NCBI GenBank assembly: GCA_003450655.1
Contig: DMFG01000026.1
Coordinates: 1 to 6,705, forward strand
DNA: 6,705 nt
DNA from: Coxiellaceae bacterium
Lineage (GTDB): Bacteria; Pseudomonadota; Gammaproteobacteria; Coxiellales; Coxiellaceae
Reading direction: 5' to 3'
The notes beneath the pieces are model-generated. The model saw nothing but the letters and a program-made list of their open reading frames with translations. It did no database searches and had not been told where the DNA came from. Made by a program: the position numbers and the translations under genes. Positions 1 through 6,015 of this stretch are shown here, one piece after another (the first letter of the stretch is position 1; every line of letters begins with the position of its first letter).

Positions 1-71
1 GTAGCTCAGCTGGTTAGAGCACAGCATTCATAATGCTGGGGTCCCTGGTTCAAGTCCAGGCATAGCCACCA
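1..71 (+). tRNA. tRNA-Met (elongator, anticodon CAT), 5' end cut by window edge
   Basis: The sequence folds as a tRNA that lacks only its first six bases. The D arm (GCTC/GAGC), the anticodon stem CAGCA/TGCTG with loop TTCATAA (anticodon CAT), the variable loop GGGTC, and the T arm CCTGG/CCAGG with loop TTCAAGT are all present. The 3' acceptor strand CATAGCC is followed by discriminator A and an encoded CCA (69-71). From the 3' strand, the missing 5' strand should read GGCTAT before the G at position 1. From memory, the body resembles the Escherichia coli elongator tRNA-Met more than the CAT-anticodon isoleucine tRNA, whose acceptor stem is GGCCCCT. Initiator tRNA is unlikely because the anticodon stem lacks the three consecutive G-C pairs typical of initiators. 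No clear terminator follows. Confidence 0.95.
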
Positions 72-94
72 CCTATTTCATTCAACTAATGACA

Positions 95-122
95 TTGCAG
101 ACCACAACACGTTTGGTATAGT
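95..122 (+). promoter_or_regulatory. Candidate sigma70-type promoter with extended -10 for the small lipoprotein gene
   Basis: A hexamer TATAGT at 117-122 matches the -10 consensus at five of six positions and is preceded by TGG (114-116), which gives the extended -10 form TGnTATAnT. A weak -35-like TTGCAG lies at 95-100 with a 16-base spacer. Transcription would start near 129-130, leaving a leader of about 92 bases before the start codon at 222. The -10 element lies within a short inverted repeat (114-130). This is a pattern match only. Read-through from the tRNA gene remains possible. Confidence 0.45.
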
Positions 123-149
123 AAATACCAGGTTAGTAAAATCCTAACC
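114..149 (+). repeat. Two abutting short hairpins between tRNA-Met and the lipoprotein gene
   Basis: TGGTAT (114-119) pairs with ATACCA (125-130) around a 5-base loop. Directly abutting it, GGTTAG (131-136) pairs with CTAACC (144-149) around a 7-base loop. Neither is followed by a T-run, so they do not look like intrinsic terminators of the tRNA gene. The first overlaps the candidate -10 element and could be a regulator site. The second would sit at the extreme 5' end of a transcript from that promoter, where hairpins can protect mRNA. The pairing is seen directly; both functions are inference. Confidence 0.5.
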
Positions 150-151
150 GA

Positions 152-188
152 TTAAATTCATCACTGCTTGAACACCGCATGAATTTAA
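152..188 (+). repeat. Perfect 10-base inverted repeat in the lipoprotein leader
   Basis: TTAAATTCAT (152-161) and ATGAATTTAA (179-188) are exact reverse complements separated by 17 bases. The repeat ends 20 bases before the ribosome binding site at 209-214. It could form an AT-rich stem in the leader RNA or be a dyad operator. Being AT-rich, it could also be chance. Confidence 0.5.
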
Positions 189-221
189 AACATCCATACC
201 ATGATATTAAGGAGAATGATC

Positions 222-356
222 ATGAAAACACTCGCTATTTGCAGCGCCATCGTATTAACGTTAGGTTTATCCGCCTGCAGCGCCGGAGGAACATCAACGG
301 TTGCCAATCCTAGCCACAATAATCTAACTTTAGGAGTTGGTGCATCATCCAATTAA
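222..356 (+). CDS. Small predicted lipoprotein, 44 aa, unknown function
   Basis: This short gene encodes 44 residues. The start was chosen at the ATG at 222 because AAGGAG (209-214) lies 7 bases upstream; an in-frame ATG at 216 is too close to that site. The N-terminus has one lysine (K3), a hydrophobic core (residues 4-16) and a lipobox LSAC ending at Cys19, which predicts cleavage by signal peptidase II and lipidation. Position +2 is Ser rather than Asp, so by the E. coli rule the product should go to the outer membrane. The mature peptide is only 26 residues, rich in Ser, Gly, Asn and Thr, with no recognisable domain. Size and layout recall entericidin-type lipoproteins, but I see none of their conserved sequence and do not assign it to them. 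The strong ribosome site and textbook lipobox support a real gene, although no family is recognised. It converges with the outer-membrane gene on the other strand. Confidence 0.7.
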   Translation: MKTLAICSAIVLTLGLSACSAGGTSTVANPSHNNLTLGVGASSN

Positions 357-390
357 AAAAATGCGCCAGTACATTCAATCTGGCGCACTT
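355..390 (-). terminator. Intrinsic terminator for the minus-strand outer-membrane genes
   Basis: Read on the minus strand, TGCGCCAG (387-380) pairs perfectly with CTGGCGCA (369-362) around a 10-base loop, and seven T residues (361-355) follow. The stem lies 16 bases past the stop codon of the 275-residue gene. Its flanks can extend the stem through a G-T wobble and further A-T pairs. On the plus strand the same hairpin begins 6 bases after the lipoprotein stop, but it is followed by CTTCC rather than a T-run, so it would be weak in that direction. The T-tract overlaps the lipoprotein TAA stop (354-356). Confidence 0.9.
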
Positions 391-403
391 CCTAACACCA
401 CGA

Positions 404-1231
404 CTAACCAGCAGTAAACGCTAACATAAACGAAGCACGCTCCTGCTCATCCTCAGCAACAAATAAATCATAACCGCCTATAAATAATCGAACAGGCAGC
501 TTTTGAATTGGTTTTAGTGATAGACCTGCTGACACCACACCGTCTGAATATTCATCAACAATCACATCACACCAATGATTAACACGATAACCTGCTCCAA
601 AATACGGCAACCACTTGTTGTAAGGTAGATCATCAATAGACACCCAATCCGTTTGACCAAACATTCGATTTCCGATACCCACTGTAAACGAGAAAGGATA
701 GCGATAATCTTCCTCAACGGGCTCATGAAATCGCATAAAGTGTGTCAAAGAAAAATAAGAGGTATGAAAAAAACCTGTACTATCACTTTCCTCCCAACCG
801 GCTAATTGGTAGACACCAAAAGCAACCGCTGTACGGGATTCTGTGAAAAAATGTGACAATTTAAAACCAACAGCACCTTTATCGGCAAAACCACCGTCTT
901 GAGGATTAATGCTCAACAACTGAAACTGTAACGTTACACCTATGCCCTTTGTCTGATCTCCAAGACCATAGGCAAACATCACTGAACCATCATTTTGACA
1001 ATTATCTTCACCCCAATGGCAATCCCAACCCGCTAGACCAAAACCCCATTGACCAGGTTCCAAACCAAAACCAGACGGAATCACAATACCAGAAACAGGA
1101 AAGCTATAAGGCAGGGTTGGTTCAGGCTCTTCTAAAGAGGGCGAGGCAGGGATAGCGTCTTGCGCACAGGCAAGAGAAGTAAAACTCATGCAAAAAAACC
1201 AAGCAACAACGATTTTAAAATACCTACCCAT
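404..1231 (-). CDS. Predicted secreted outer-membrane beta-barrel-like protein, 275 aa, unknown function
   Basis: The N-terminus is a signal peptide: Arg3 and Lys6, a hydrophobic stretch (7-20), and a probable signal peptidase I site ACA before Gln24. A short Pro/Glu-rich linker (about 26-42) follows. The rest alternates polar and hydrophobic or aromatic residues with Gly-rich turns, as in beta-barrels; examples are residues 61-69, 98-106, 132-142, 178-188, 207-215 and 233-239. Cys71 and Cys78 are close enough for a disulfide in an extracellular loop; Cys221 is the only other mature cysteine. The protein does not end in the usual terminal aromatic residue (it ends FTAG). The start ATG at 1231 has AAGGA 6 bases upstream. 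Cys22 lies in a poor lipobox (SLAC), so lipidation is unlikely. The gene follows another barrel gene by 32 bases and is probably in the same transcript. No family is recognised with certainty. Confidence 0.8.
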   Translation of the reverse strand: MGRYFKIVVAWFFCMSFTSLACAQDAIPASPSLEEPEPTLPYSFPVSGIVIPSGFGLEPGQWGFGLAGWDCHWGEDNCQNDGSVMFAYGLGDQTKGIGVTLQFQLLSINPQDGGFADKGAVGFKLSHFFTESRTAVAFGVYQLAGWEESDSTGFFHTSYFSLTHFMRFHEPVEEDYRYPFSFTVGIGNRMFGQTDWVSIDDLPYNKWLPYFGAGYRVNHWCDVIVDEYSDGVVSAGLSLKPIQKLPVRLFIGGYDLFVAEDEQERASFMLAFTAG

Positions 1232-1243
1232 ACACCATCCTTA

Positions 1244-1269
1244 GCGACTATTAATAGCGATTATTAATA
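1244..1269. repeat. Tandem 13-base direct repeat composed of AT-rich palindromes
   Basis: GCGACTATTAATA (1244-1256) is followed immediately by GCGATTATTAATA (1257-1269), with one mismatch. Each copy centres on TATTAATA: CTATTAATAG (1248-1257) and ATTATTAATAAT (1260-1271) are perfect palindromes. The second copy contains the stop codon (1264-1266) of the upstream barrel gene. The repeat lies between that gene and the ribosome site of the next one. It may be a slippage duplication or a paired operator; nothing in the sequence decides between them. Confidence 0.8.
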
Positions 1270-1890
1270 ATGATAAATAACTCCCACATCAAATAGATTT
1301 TGATCTGCCGGATGCTGATACTCTAATGCATCTAGAAGATCTAAAGAACTGATGCGCGTGTACTCAACGTTAAGACTAAAATGATCATTCACACGATGAT
1401 TTAGCCCCACCAAAAACTGAAGACCATAATCAAACTCATCAACTAACTGACCCGACTGCCTAGTAGAACCTGACAAACTATCAAGCACAACGAACCCCAT
1501 ACCAATATAAGGGAAGTTTTTAGCCGTTAACTTAGAGGCCTGAAAAAAATACTTCGCGTTCAAGCTATAATTCACTGTCTGGAAGTTAGCTGATGAAGTC
1601 ACATCTGGCAAACTTGAACTACCTTGAGCATTATTGGTATAACCCATTTTAAATTCCGCTCCAAAACTTGGAAAAAATAAGTGACCCAGCATCACTTGAA
1701 GATTCAAACCGGAATCAGAAGCATCAGACCAACCAATCGAAGGAGAAACCCCATCATAAGCAGTACCAGACAATGTCACGACACCTGTTTGAAACCCTAC
1801 GTAATTGTTATACCACTCGGCGCTCTCTTGCGCTGAGGCTATTGAGACTATCGATAACAATACAACCGCACATCCTATTCTAAAACTCAT
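1264..1890 (-). CDS. Predicted outer-membrane beta-barrel protein (OmpA/OmpW-like porin fold), 208 aa
   Basis: Residues 1-20 form a signal peptide with Arg4, a hydrophobic core and cleavage after ASA, leaving Gln21 as first mature residue. The mature 188 residues have the length and pattern of a small, roughly eight-stranded barrel. Amphipathic strands are visible near 29-40, 61-71, 76-84, 104-116, 126-135, 153-163, 170-178 and 199-208. The protein ends FDVGVIYHY, with alternating aromatic or hydrophobic residues and a terminal Tyr, as expected for the C-terminal signal read by the Bam assembly machine. The motif PYIGMGF (127-133) resembles the strand seen in OmpA-like barrel domains. No peptidoglycan-binding OmpA domain follows, so it is a barrel only. 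The ATG at 1890 has a G-rich ribosome site (AGGGGTGG) 4 bases upstream. Upstream, an 8-base T-tract (1926-1919) and TATGAT (1913-1908) could be promoter elements, but no good -35 is seen. The substrate or role is unknown. Confidence 0.82.
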   Translation of the reverse strand: MSFRIGCAVVLLSIVSIASAQESAEWYNNYVGFQTGVVTLSGTAYDGVSPSIGWSDASDSGLNLQVMLGHLFFPSFGAEFKMGYTNNAQGSSSLPDVTSSANFQTVNYSLNAKYFFQASKLTAKNFPYIGMGFVVLDSLSGSTRQSGQLVDEFDYGLQFLVGLNHRVNDHFSLNVEYTRISSLDLLDALEYQHPADQNLFDVGVIYHY

Positions 1891-1990
1891 AACACCACCC
1901 CTAACACATCATATATTCAAAAAAAACTGACCCGATATAGCTCACCAAGGCATTGGCCTATCACACACCGTTATCAAATTACCACGCCAG

Positions 1991-3016
1991 TCAATTGAGC
2001 GACAGCACGTCCATAGATATGTCCGGCGCCATTTGCCAGTTTGGCGAGCGATCTTTATCAATTAGTGCAGCTCGCACACCTTCTTTAAAATCTGGCCAGG
2101 TTAAACACTGTTGAACTAACATTAAATCCGCATCAATCACCTGATCGAACGACGACAATCGTGCTCGCTCCAATTGCAGTAATGCAAGCTGCATACTGAC
2201 AGGCGCGTTATAGGCTAAAGCTTTTTGCGTGGACTCCAACCATGCGTGATCCGATGCCATCACAGCACATGAGATCGCATCAACGGTACTACCATCAAAA
2301 CACGATTCAATCAGACTGGCTTGCTGCATGAGTGATGAATTTTCAGCTGACTGAGCAAAGCGACTTAATACCTGATCAACACCATGATGAGGATCACCCC
2401 CCCAATGAGACTGAGTTAATTCAGTCAGCAACTGATCATAATCAGCCATGGATACTTTATGTGAGGACAACCCCAAGGCGAGGCAATCATCCGCATCCAC
2501 TGCCAAACCCGTGACAGCCATCCAACGACCAAGATGATGCGGAAGTCGCGATAAGTGATAGGTCACACCGACATCCACAAAGAAACCAATTTTTGCTTCT
2601 GGCATGGCCAATTGCGTGGAATCAAACACGACGGGATGAGAACCGTGCAAAGAGATACCGACACCACCACCCATCGTTAACCCCGCCATTAATGCTACAT
2701 AGGGCTTGGGATAATGGAATAAATAACGGTTAAGCTCATACTCAAGCTCAAAATAAGGATGCGGTACAACTTGCAAGACATCCTCATCATAATACAGCGC
2801 CTTTACGTCACCACCCGCACAAAACGCGCGTGCTGAATCACTATGAACAACCACACCTTGAATGGTTGAATCCTGCTCCCAACGTTCTAAGTGAATACGT
2901 ATCTGATGCAGCATATCGAAAGTTAAGGCATTGAGCGCTGATGAACGGGACAGGGTAATGACACCGGTCTTAGACCCATGATCATTCGCTACTTCCTGAC
3001 AGTGAATATCAACCAT
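1991..3016 (-). CDS. 3-hydroxyisobutyryl-CoA hydrolase-like enzyme (enoyl-CoA hydratase/isomerase superfamily)
   Basis: The 341-residue product belongs to the crotonase superfamily and matches the hydrolase branch (EC 3.1.2.4), which in valine breakdown cleaves 3-hydroxyisobutyryl-CoA to 3-hydroxyisobutyrate and CoA in the cytosol. Hallmarks are FCAGGDVKALY (65-75) and MAGLTMGGGVGIS (110-122), which contribute the CoA site and oxyanion hole. Next is MPEAKIGFFVDVG (138-150), in which Glu140 and Asp148 keep the eight-residue spacing of the paired acidic residues of mammalian HIBCH. EGVRAALIDKD (312-322) followed by PNW is the C-terminal signature that separates this branch from ordinary hydratases. 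The usual DVGGSY/DVGGGY reads DVGVTY here. The length is typical. The ATG at 3016 is preferred because GGAGG lies 7 bases upstream; a GTG at 3019 is also in frame. The A of the ATG is the last base of the ATPase stop codon (TGATG), so translation is probably coupled to the transporter genes. The true substrate could be another short-chain acyl-CoA. Confidence 0.88.
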   Translation of the reverse strand: MVDIHCQEVANDHGSKTGVITLSRSSALNALTFDMLHQIRIHLERWEQDSTIQGVVVHSDSARAFCAGGDVKALYYDEDVLQVVPHPYFELEYELNRYLFHYPKPYVALMAGLTMGGGVGISLHGSHPVVFDSTQLAMPEAKIGFFVDVGVTYHLSRLPHHLGRWMAVTGLAVDADDCLALGLSSHKVSMADYDQLLTELTQSHWGGDPHHGVDQVLSRFAQSAENSSLMQQASLIESCFDGSTVDAISCAVMASDHAWLESTQKALAYNAPVSMQLALLQLERARLSSFDQVIDADLMLVQQCLTWPDFKEGVRAALIDKDRSPNWQMAPDISMDVLSLN

Positions 3017-4635
3017 CACTGCACCTCCGCTTGTGTTGTACTGGCCTGTGGACGTTGAGGGACAGCACGTAATAATTGTTGCGTATACGCCTGTTGAGGT
3101 TGCGTCAAAATACTTTCTACCGAACCTTGCTCAACAGAACGCCCTTGGTGCATCACCATCACCGAATGTGCCATAGCAGCCACCACCGATAAATGATGTG
3201 TAATTAATACATAAGACACACCACGATGCGCTTGTATTTCCATGAGCAGTTGTAAAATTTGTTGCTGTATAGACACATCTAATGAACTGGTTGGCTCATC
3301 TAATATCAAACACGCAGGATGCAAGGCTAATGCACGTGCGATGCATAATCGTTGTCGCTCACCCCCTGAAAATTCATGCGGAAAAGCCCACTTCGCATCG
3401 AGTGGTAGCTTCACTTGCTCCAATAATTCATCGGCAAGAATCACTTGCTCACGATGCTTCATGGATCGATTTTGCACCAAGACCCCTTCCATCAGACAAT
3501 CTAAAATACGCATGCGTGGGTTCAGTGCTGCATAAGGGTCTTGAAACACCATTTGCACGACAGAGGATGGTGAAAAATCCGCACCCAATGCATCACTCCA
3601 ATGAATACGACCACCTTGATGATTTACTAAATTTACTAAAGCTTTTGCAACCGTGGTTTTTCCAGAGCCTGACTCGCCGACTATTGCTAAAGTTTGTCCT
3701 TGATTCAGACTAAAGCTCACCGACTCCACGGCTTTTACATAATCCACTGTGCGCTGCAACAATCCTTTTTTAATCGGAAAATACACACGCAGTTGATCGA
3801 CCTCTAACAACCTCGCTTTATCTTGTAGAGTTTGTTGTGGCACCAAATCCGGTACGGCTTGTAATAATTGTTTTGAGTAATCATGCTGCGGTGCTTTAAA
3901 GAAAATCTGTGCAGATGCAGCCTCTTGCACTTGCCCCTGCTTTAACACAACAATCTCATCAGCTAATTGTGACACCACCGATAGATCATGACTGATAAAC
4001 AATAAAGCCATCTGATGATGCTGTTGTAAGTCTTTTAATAAGGCAATCACTTGAGCCTGCACTGTTACATCTAAAGCCGTGGTTGGCTCATCGGCAATGA
4101 GCACAGAAGGTCGACAAGCCAAAGCCATCGCAATCATCGCACGCTGTCGCATACCCCCAGAAAGCTCATGAGGATAAGCTGATAAACAACGCTGAGGTTG
4201 TTTAAGACCCACCTCATCGAAGAGGGATAATGCACGCTGAGTTACTGCCTTCTTAGATAAGCGCTCATGTAAAAAGAGAATCTCAAATAATTGTTCAGCA
4301 ATGGTTTTAACGGGGTTTAATGCCGTACTGGCATCTTGAAAAATCATACCAATTTGCGCACCACGGACGTGTCGCATACGTCGTTGTGAATAATTCAAGA
4401 CATCTTGACCATTAAGCAACACGTGACTCTGTTGACTCACATACGCGGCTGAAGGTAATAACTGCATGGTGGTTAATGCTGTCATGGACTTTCCACTACC
4501 CGACTCACCGACCAAACCTAAGCATTGCCCGGCATGCACATCAAAACTCACTTGATCAACCACGCGCGAATAGGCATGGCGCTGCTTGATATCAATGCTT
4601 AACGACTTCACTTGTAAACACGGACTGTTGGTCAT
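3016..4635 (-). CDS. Peptide ABC transporter ATP-binding protein with two fused nucleotide-binding domains (YejF-like)
   Basis: This cytoplasmic ATPase powers a peptide or related-solute importer of the Dpp/Opp/Yej class. It has 539 residues, close to E. coli YejF, and contains two complete domains. In domain 1, Walker A GESGSGKS is at 43-50, the Q-loop Gln at 100, the signature LSGGM at 158-162, Walker B VLIADE at 178-183 and the switch His at 216. In domain 2, Walker A GESGSGKT is at 320-327, the Q-loop Gln at 365, the signature FSGGE at 422-426, Walker B CLILDE at 442-447 and the switch His at 480. Each domain is followed by an oligopeptide-transporter C-terminal segment (near 249-262 and 512-526, the pattern P-Q-x-x-Y-x-x-x-L-L-x-A-V-P). 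The residue after the second switch His is His instead of the usual Asp (THH rather than SHD). The ATG at 4635 has GAGGG 7 bases upstream and overlaps the preceding stop as ATGA. An upstream in-frame TTG at 4656 lies inside the permease gene and is less likely. Other double ATPases such as GsiA are alternatives. Confidence 0.93.
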   Translation of the reverse strand: MTNSPCLQVKSLSIDIKQRHAYSRVVDQVSFDVHAGQCLGLVGESGSGKSMTALTTMQLLPSAAYVSQQSHVLLNGQDVLNYSQRRMRHVRGAQIGMIFQDASTALNPVKTIAEQLFEILFLHERLSKKAVTQRALSLFDEVGLKQPQRCLSAYPHELSGGMRQRAMIAMALACRPSVLIADEPTTALDVTVQAQVIALLKDLQQHHQMALLFISHDLSVVSQLADEIVVLKQGQVQEAASAQIFFKAPQHDYSKQLLQAVPDLVPQQTLQDKARLLEVDQLRVYFPIKKGLLQRTVDYVKAVESVSFSLNQGQTLAIVGESGSGKTTVAKALVNLVNHQGGRIHWSDALGADFSPSSVVQMVFQDPYAALNPRMRILDCLMEGVLVQNRSMKHREQVILADELLEQVKLPLDAKWAFPHEFSGGERQRLCIARALALHPACLILDEPTSSLDVSIQQQILQLLMEIQAHRGVSYVLITHHLSVVAAMAHSVMVMHQGRSVEQGSVESILTQPQQAYTQQLLRAVPQRPQASTTQAEVQ

Positions 4636-6014
4636 TGGCTTACCCTCGGATCCCAAGCATCACGTACTGCATCAGCAAAACAATTCGCTGACAACACCAA
4701 ACCAAACATCATGATGAGTGCTGATATCAACGGCCACCACACCATGGGCTCACGTGCCATTTCCAAACGCGCACTGTTAATCATATTCCCCCAACTAAAT
4801 GTGGTTGGATCAACACCCACTCCTACGTACGATAAAACGGCTTCTGCTAACACGAGTCCGCTGAAGTCCAACACAATGGTAATCATCACAATGTGCATCA
4901 CATTCGGTAGGATATGACGACACAATAAACGCACTGAGCTCACACCCAATGTTTTAGAAACGGAAACATAATCCATGTGTTTTAACTTCATGGTTTCAGC
5001 ACGTAATAAACGACACAACGTCGCCCAACTGGTTAAGCCCAAAATCAAACATAAAGCCAGCAATCGAATATCAGCACGCGCTTCCATTGTGGGAAACCAA
5101 TCAGCATGTTGATGAATGGTGACTTGCAACACCAAAATAGTGGCCGAGATTAATAACACGCCTGGAATCGAACTTAAGGTGATATAACAATACTGAATAA
5201 TATCATCGCACCATCCACCAAAATAACCTGCGCATAAGCCTAACATGAGCGCTAGCGGTAACATAAATAACGTGGTTAAGGTACCGATAACAATACCGGT
5301 ACGAATACTCTTAATGGATTCATATAAAACATCTTGCCCAACTTGGGTGGTTCCCATTAAATGATAACCATCAGCCAATTGCCAGCCCATACAAGCCAGT
5401 ACACTTAATAGTAATAGGGTTATCCAAACCGCTCGCCAAGCATACTCAGACTGACCGGACCAAACGGTTTTAATTGATTGCCATTGCGAGACACCTTGTC
5501 GAAAACCTTGAAGAAGATTCACTAAAAGATACAATCCCAGGACAACACCAATACCGATTGCAGCACCTCGCAGTAAACGCATCATGACGTCATGTGTTGG
5601 ATACTTGGTGTTAACGACAGCCTCTAGAGGCGCATACCCTCTTACCGATTCACCCTTCGCATCTTGCCATGACGATAAAGTAAACGCTTGCTGGGATAAG
5701 GGCGATGAATAAGTACGCTCTGACTCTCTCATGGTTTTCGGCAATAGGTGATCCAATGCACTCACTGTACGTGTTTGGGTCACGCCGTGAGTGTCTGTAA
5801 CAGTGGCTTGCCAGTGCAGTGAATCCAACAAACAGATACCCGCATAAAAGCACAATACGACAGCAGCCACCATACCGACACGATGAGAGGCCACCTTACG
5901 CCAAGGGGCTTGTAAATGTGGATGACGCCACACATGGACTGCATAGATCATGACTAACAAGACTAACCACCAAAGCAATCCATCACTGTACAACCACACC
6001 CAATGTGTTGGCAT
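4632..6014 (-). CDS. Peptide ABC transporter permease, DppC/OppC/YejE class, with enlarged N-terminal region, 460 aa
   Basis: This is an inner-membrane subunit forming half of the importer channel. The C-terminal half carries the class features: GTTQVGQDVL (221-230) in place of the usual GTDxxGRDVL; membrane spans near 238-263, 277-298, 317-337, 370-395 and 425-446; the ATPase-docking EAA loop around 349-371 (Gly357, ending HILPN); and a terminal DAVRDAWDPR (448-457) as in YejE and DppC. The N-terminal half is unusual. A span at about 12-28 precedes the expected first span (46-63). A polar stretch (64-145) and two further spans (147-168 and 195-213) follow before the GTT motif. E. coli YejE is about 341 residues, so this protein is about 120 longer. 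The ATG at 6014 comes 1 base after the stop of the other permease and has GGGGA 6 bases upstream. Its own stop overlaps the ATPase start. It should pair with the DppB-type subunit. Substrate cannot be read from the sequence. Confidence 0.88.
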   Translation of the reverse strand: MPTHWVWLYSDGLLWWLVLLVMIYAVHVWRHPHLQAPWRKVASHRVGMVAAVVLCFYAGICLLDSLHWQATVTDTHGVTQTRTVSALDHLLPKTMRESERTYSSPLSQQAFTLSSWQDAKGESVRGYAPLEAVVNTKYPTHDVMMRLLRGAAIGIGVVLGLYLLVNLLQGFRQGVSQWQSIKTVWSGQSEYAWRAVWITLLLLSVLACMGWQLADGYHLMGTTQVGQDVLYESIKSIRTGIVIGTLTTLFMLPLALMLGLCAGYFGGWCDDIIQYCYITLSSIPGVLLISATILVLQVTIHQHADWFPTMEARADIRLLALCLILGLTSWATLCRLLRAETMKLKHMDYVSVSKTLGVSSVRLLCRHILPNVMHIVMITIVLDFSGLVLAEAVLSYVGVGVDPTTFSWGNMINSARLEMAREPMVWWPLISALIMMFGLVLSANCFADAVRDAWDPRVSQ

Positions 6015-6015
6015 A

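Noticed and set aside
1..71. tRNA-Met 3' end as an integration site
   Set aside because: There is no integrase, direct-repeat copy of the tRNA end or island-like content nearby.
949..1155. Plus-strand open frame of 68 codons
   Set aside because: It lies opposite a well-supported secreted-protein gene and has a low-complexity composition rich in Asn and Gln, as expected of an antisense shadow.
1668..1883. Plus-strand open frame of 71 codons
   Set aside because: Antisense to the 208-residue barrel gene, with no recognisable motif.
1894..1990. Terminator between the hydrolase gene and the barrel genes
   Set aside because: There is an 8-base T-run (1926-1919 on the minus strand), but the bases before it form no stem of more than about four pairs, so I do not call a terminator.
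2332..2514. Plus-strand open frame of 60 codons
   Set aside because: Antisense to the acyl-CoA hydrolase gene, which has conserved catalytic motifs in its own frame.
3017..3019. GTG start for the acyl-CoA hydrolase gene
   Set aside because: It is possible (GTGA overlap), but the adjacent ATG at 3016 is better placed relative to GGAGG and is the stronger codon.
3242..3713. Two overlapping plus-strand open frames (97 and 143 codons)
   Set aside because: Both are antisense to the second nucleotide-binding domain of the ATPase. The long frames reflect the composition of the real gene.
4636..4656. Upstream TTG start for the ATPase gene
   Set aside because: The ATG at 4635 has a GAGGG site at good spacing and a standard ATGA overlap. 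The seven extra residues fit no family feature.
4711..4917. Plus-strand open frame of 68 codons
   Set aside because: Antisense to conserved membrane-span and EAA-loop codons of the DppC-type permease.
5650..5853. Minus-strand open frame of 67 codons inside the permease gene
   Set aside because: It is in a different frame of a gene with clear family features and has no ribosome site of note.
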